DNA from: Hyphomicrobiales bacterium | GTDB taxonomy: Bacteria; Pseudomonadota; Alphaproteobacteria; Rhizobiales; Rhizobiaceae | NCBI GenBank assembly: GCA_900470805.1 | Contig: UCCA01000022.1 | Coordinates: 162,520 to 226,519 of the forward strand | Reading direction: 5' to 3' | Length of the DNA stretch: 64,000 bases | Shown: piece after piece, positions 61,476 to 64,000 of the stretch | Position numbering within the stretch: the first letter of the stretch is position 1 | Layout of the letters: every line of letters starts with the position of its first letter | The notes under the pieces: generated by a model | Databases searched by the model: none | The model's input: only the letters and a program-made list of their open reading frames with translations | Told to the model about the DNA's origin: nothing | Made by a program: the position numbers and the translations under genes

Positions 61476-63404
61476 TCAGTTGGCCTCGGCCGCGAACGGC
61501 ACGGTTCTCTCGGGAAGCGCCGGAACGGCGAAATGGTCGGGCGCCAGGCCCTGCTTTGCACGCTCGACGGCCATCTCATAGGCCGTTTCGAGGTGGCGGC
61601 AGAACCGTTCGGCGTCGAACAGCGGCTTGAGCAGCCTGTTGTCTTCGATCGTCTGCTTGAAGGCGGTGACGCGGTCCCGCTCGTTGTAGAGAGCAACGGC
61701 CATGTCTTCGTAGGCCTGCACGTCCGCGGCAACCAGTTCCGGCAACCCGAGTGCGTTGAGCAGGCTCTCGCTGACGCGCGAGGCGAAGTTGGTGCCCTTG
61801 AGCGTCAACACCGGCAACCCGCCCCACAGCTGCTCGGAGGTCGTCGTGTGACCATTGTAGGGCCATGTATCCAGCGCTAGATCGGCTGCCTGCTGGCGGT
61901 CGATGTGCTCCTGATACTTGTCCGTGTGTCCGCAGATGATGATCCGGTTGGTCGGGATGCCCTGCTTCTTGAAATACTCACGAAGATTGGCTTCACTCGC
62001 CTTTGATGCCGCCATGATCCAGAAGACGCTGTCGGGAGCCCGCCGCAGGATCCTGCACCAGACGTCGACGGTCTCGGGCGTGATCTTGCGTGCCGAGTTG
62101 AAGGACGCGAAGATGAACTTGTCTTCCGGCAGGCCGAACTGCGCGCGGCTCGCCGGTTTCGACTTCGGCCGGCCGACGGGATCGTTGGCCTGGTAGGTGT
62201 CCGGCAGGTGCAGGAATTTCTCGTGATAGTAAGGCTTCGACGTGTCGGGCAGAACAAAGCGGTCGCCAATGATGTAGTCGATATCGGTGCCGCCGGTGCT
62301 GCCGGGAAATCCGATCCAGGACATCTGGATCGGCGCGCCGCCATGATTGAGGATCTGGCACCTCGTCTCGAATGTCGGCCCCTTGAGATCGATGAGAATA
62401 TCGATCTCGTCCTCCCGCATCCTCGCTGCAACCGCCTCGTCGGACAAGTCGCCGATCTCGACGACCCGGCCCCACTGGCTTCGGTCGAAGGTGCTGGCTT
62501 CCAGGTTCGCAGCGCTGGTGTGGCAGTAGAGCGTGATCTCGAAACGGCTGCGATCGTGCAGTTCGAGGACCCGCCCGATCAACTTCATCGTGGCGTGTTG
62601 CTCGAAGAAGTCGCATGAGAGGTAGCCGACGCGTATCTTCTGCGACCACTGATGCGGTGCCGAATGACGCGCGGCGGTCTGGCCCGGCGCTAGACTGTTC
62701 AGCGCACCCGCGAGGATGTTGAGTTCTTCGCTGCCGCACCACTGAAGATTGTAGAACTCGGTCTCGAACTTCAGGAAATCGGTCTCGCCCTTTTCAAGCA
62801 GCTTGTCGATAAAGGGTTTGTGCAGTCTGATCGTATTCAGATCGCTGACGTGACGGCTGAAGATGAGGTAGAGCAGGCGGAAGCGGATGTGGTTTGGAAA
62901 ACGCTTGAAAAGGTTGCGTGCCAGGAATGCCTGCGATTCGTCCGAGGGATTGGTCCTCAACATGCGCACGGCAAGGATCGTGTGATCGATGTTGCTGCTC
63001 TCGGCGAGCACTTTGGCGAATGGGCTGAGCAGGTCGTTGTTGCCGCGCTTCATGTAGATCGAGGCGAGCGCATAGGCGATCTCCGCATCGAGGCTGTGGT
63101 TCATCATGTGGCGAAGGCCAAGCCGCAGAGCATCGTCCTCGTTTCCCACCTCGAAATGAAGCAGCGCCGCCTTGCGGGAAAACTCGACACCGCTCTCTCC
63201 GGCCTTGTCGCCGGCAAGTGCGTAGGCAAGGGCCGCGTCGCCCTTCATCCCGAGTTGCAGGAGCGTTCGGCCAAGCAGCGCATATATCTTTGCGTCCTGC
63301 TGTGTCTCGAGCAGCGTGTTCAAGGTTTCCAAGGACCGGACGTAGTTCCCGCTCTGAAAGTCTTTTGATGCTGCGGAAAACGAAACCATACGATTCACGG
63401 CCAA
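61476..63404 (-). CDS. TPR protein with O-GlcNAc-transferase-like (GT41) domain; possible flagellin glycosyltransferase
   Basis: A 642-residue cytoplasmic protein. The first about 240 residues are helical repeats of the TPR type (LLGRTLLQLGMKGDAALAYAL). From about 250 the GT41 catalytic region begins: VGYLSCDFFEQHATM (conserved His), LIDLKGPTFETRCQI, IQMSWIGFPGSTGG, then SFNSARKITPETVDVW (conserved Lys) and ALDTWPYNGHTTTSEQLWGG and FASRVSESLL. Such enzymes add a sugar from a UDP donor to Ser/Thr of proteins. It sits between fliP and the flagellin gene, divergent from the latter. Flagellin as the substrate is inferred from position. Confidence 0.85.
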   Translation of the reverse strand: MAVNRMVSFSAASKDFQSGNYVRSLETLNTLLETQQDAKIYALLGRTLLQLGMKGDAALAYALAGDKAGESGVEFSRKAALLHFEVGNEDDALRLGLRHMMNHSLDAEIAYALASIYMKRGNNDLLSPFAKVLAESSNIDHTILAVRMLRTNPSDESQAFLARNLFKRFPNHIRFRLLYLIFSRHVSDLNTIRLHKPFIDKLLEKGETDFLKFETEFYNLQWCGSEELNILAGALNSLAPGQTAARHSAPHQWSQKIRVGYLSCDFFEQHATMKLIGRVLELHDRSRFEITLYCHTSAANLEASTFDRSQWGRVVEIGDLSDEAVAARMREDEIDILIDLKGPTFETRCQILNHGGAPIQMSWIGFPGSTGGTDIDYIIGDRFVLPDTSKPYYHEKFLHLPDTYQANDPVGRPKSKPASRAQFGLPEDKFIFASFNSARKITPETVDVWCRILRRAPDSVFWIMAASKASEANLREYFKKQGIPTNRIIICGHTDKYQEHIDRQQAADLALDTWPYNGHTTTSEQLWGGLPVLTLKGTNFASRVSESLLNALGLPELVAADVQAYEDMAVALYNERDRVTAFKQTIEDNRLLKPLFDAERFCRHLETAYEMAVERAKQGLAPDHFAVPALPERTVPFAAEAN

Positions 63405-63758
63405 TCCTCATCTAGTTCTAAGACGCGGGCCACCGCGGCGCGCCGTCAGGGCGCGGGCCGACCGGTGACCATTTGACTGGATCATGACAGGCGAAGCTTG
63501 CCCCAGGCAGGAAATTACCGGACCGGCGAGCGCGAGCGATCAATGTGAGATGGCTTTAACATTCAGTTAACCATTTGTAATCGTTTGAAAAACGAAAAAT
63601 TCCCATTAATCAGTCTTCAAGGTTTTGCTGCGAAATTCATTCTCGACATGACGGGTTTGGTCTCAATGCAGAACGACCAAGTGGCATGAAGCCGAACCGT
63701 CATTGCCGGTAGTAAGTCCGGTAATGTCCTCCATGGTATCGAATTTCGGGGACGTAAT
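63405..63758. other. Divergent promoter region of the GT41 and flagellin genes
   Basis: 354 bases without a gene. 63540-63620 is AT-rich with TTAACATTCAGTTAACC. At 63683-63699 stands GGCATGAAGCCGAACCG, the box shared with the che operon, then CCGG, a GTAAGTCCG element (63712-63720) and TCCGGTAATG. The flagellin ribosome-binding site GGGGA is at about 63748. Confidence 0.55.
63683..63699 (+). promoter_or_regulatory. 17-base box shared with the che operon
   Basis: GGCATGAAGCCGAACCG, 16 of 17 bases identical to 34734-34750 upstream of icpA. It ends 59 bases before the flagellin ATG. GCCGAACC resembles the GCCGATAA of sigma28 promoters, but no TAAA stands at the right distance, so an activator site is the better guess. 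Confidence 0.5.
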
Positions 63759-64000
63759 ATGACAAGCATTAACACCAACACCTCCGCAATGGCAGCGCTT
63801 CAGACGCTCCGTAGCGTCAACAGCAACCTCTCCAAGACCCAGGAAGCCGTATCTTCTGGTCTGAAGGTTGGTCAGGCATCTGACAACGCTGCCTATTGGG
63901 CAATTGCCACGACCATGAAGTCGGACAACAGCGCTCTTTCGGCCGTCTCTGACGCGCTGGGCATGGGCTCGGCAAAGGTTGACACCGCTTACACGGCCGT
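63759..64000 (+). CDS. flaA: Flagellin, N-terminal part (cut by window end)
   Basis: The first 80 codons of a flagellin: MTSINTNTSAMAALQTLRSV, then SGLKVGQASDNAAYWAIATTM, the conserved D0/D1 helices of rhizobial flagellins. The filament is built from it outside the cell. The symbol flaA is given because it is the first flagellin gene after fliP, as in related species; several flagellin genes usually follow. The rest lies outside the window. Confidence 0.92.
   Translation, partial: MTSINTNTSAMAALQTLRSVNSNLSKTQEAVSSGLKVGQASDNAAYWAIATTMKSDNSALSAVSDALGMGSAKVDTAYTA

Noticed and set aside
63668..63699. Classical sigma28 promoter for flagellin
   Set aside because: GCCGAACC resembles the -10 but no TAAA-like -35 stands 15 bases upstream at either copy of the box.

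Overview
The window is GC-rich chromosomal DNA from an alphaproteobacterium of the order Hyphomicrobiales (Rhizobiales), most probably Rhizobium or a close relative. The grounds are the gene order icpA-cheS-cheY1-cheA-cheW-cheR-cheB-cheY2-cheD-cheT-fliF-visN-visR, which is the sinorhizobial/rhizobial motility layout (a cheW inside the operon argues against Agrobacterium), the order murA-DUF2948-hisD-UPF0262-phosphatase-infA-maf-yacG-tRNA-Phe, and family-specific proteins such as DUF982, MotE, VisN/VisR and a fused SecDF. No phage, transposon, integrase or CRISPR array is visible.

Region 1 (1-14.7 kb) is mostly housekeeping: galE, an enoyl-CoA hydratase/3-hydroxyisobutyryl-CoA hydrolase, several small lineage-specific proteins (BON, DUF982, short secreted and membrane proteins), tRNA-Thr, then murA, hisD, infA, maf, yacG and tRNA-Phe, followed by small hypotheticals, an OsmC protein and a drug/metabolite exporter. 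Region 2 (14.7-18.3 kb) is a three-gene surface-polysaccharide unit on the minus strand (family-2 glycosyltransferase, Wzx-type flippase, polysaccharide pyruvyl transferase) preceded by a strikingly AT-rich intergenic stretch.

Region 3 (18.9-27.5 kb) is a dense signalling island: a membrane PAS histidine kinase, a lone receiver, a receiver-kinase-receiver hybrid and, overlapping its stop codon, a fused glyoxalase/alpha-beta-hydrolase protein of the MhqO plus MhqD type; divergently, another receiver, a LuxR-type regulator with a near-perfect dyad in front of it, an atypical receiver, and a small kinase facing back. Region 4 (27.6-34.5 kb) holds secDF, a YbaL/Kef-type cation:proton antiporter, a small helix-turn-helix regulator, an ArnT/PMT-like glycosyltransferase and a 37-codon membrane peptide.

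Region 5 (34.7-64 kb) is the motility cluster. The che operon makes the cytoplasmic receptor IcpA, the CheA kinase and accessory CheS, the two CheY proteins, the adaptation enzymes CheR/CheB/CheD and the CheZ-motif protein CheT. fliF then visN/visR (master regulators of motility in sinorhizobia) follow; flhB, fliG, fliN, fliM and motA run on the minus strand; flgF, fliI, an unnamed membrane protein, flgB, flgC, fliE, flgG, flgA, flgI, motE, flgH, fliL and fliP run on the plus strand, many with 4-base stop/start overlaps. A TPR plus O-GlcNAc-transferase-like (GT41) gene sits in the opposite direction between fliP and the first flagellin gene, which is cut by the window end. A 17-base box is shared by the upstream regions of icpA and the flagellin, and a GTAAGyCyG element recurs before fliF, flgB and the flagellin gene.

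All functional names are family-level readings of the translated sequence made without database searches; start codons were chosen from ribosome-binding sites, overlaps and family lengths.
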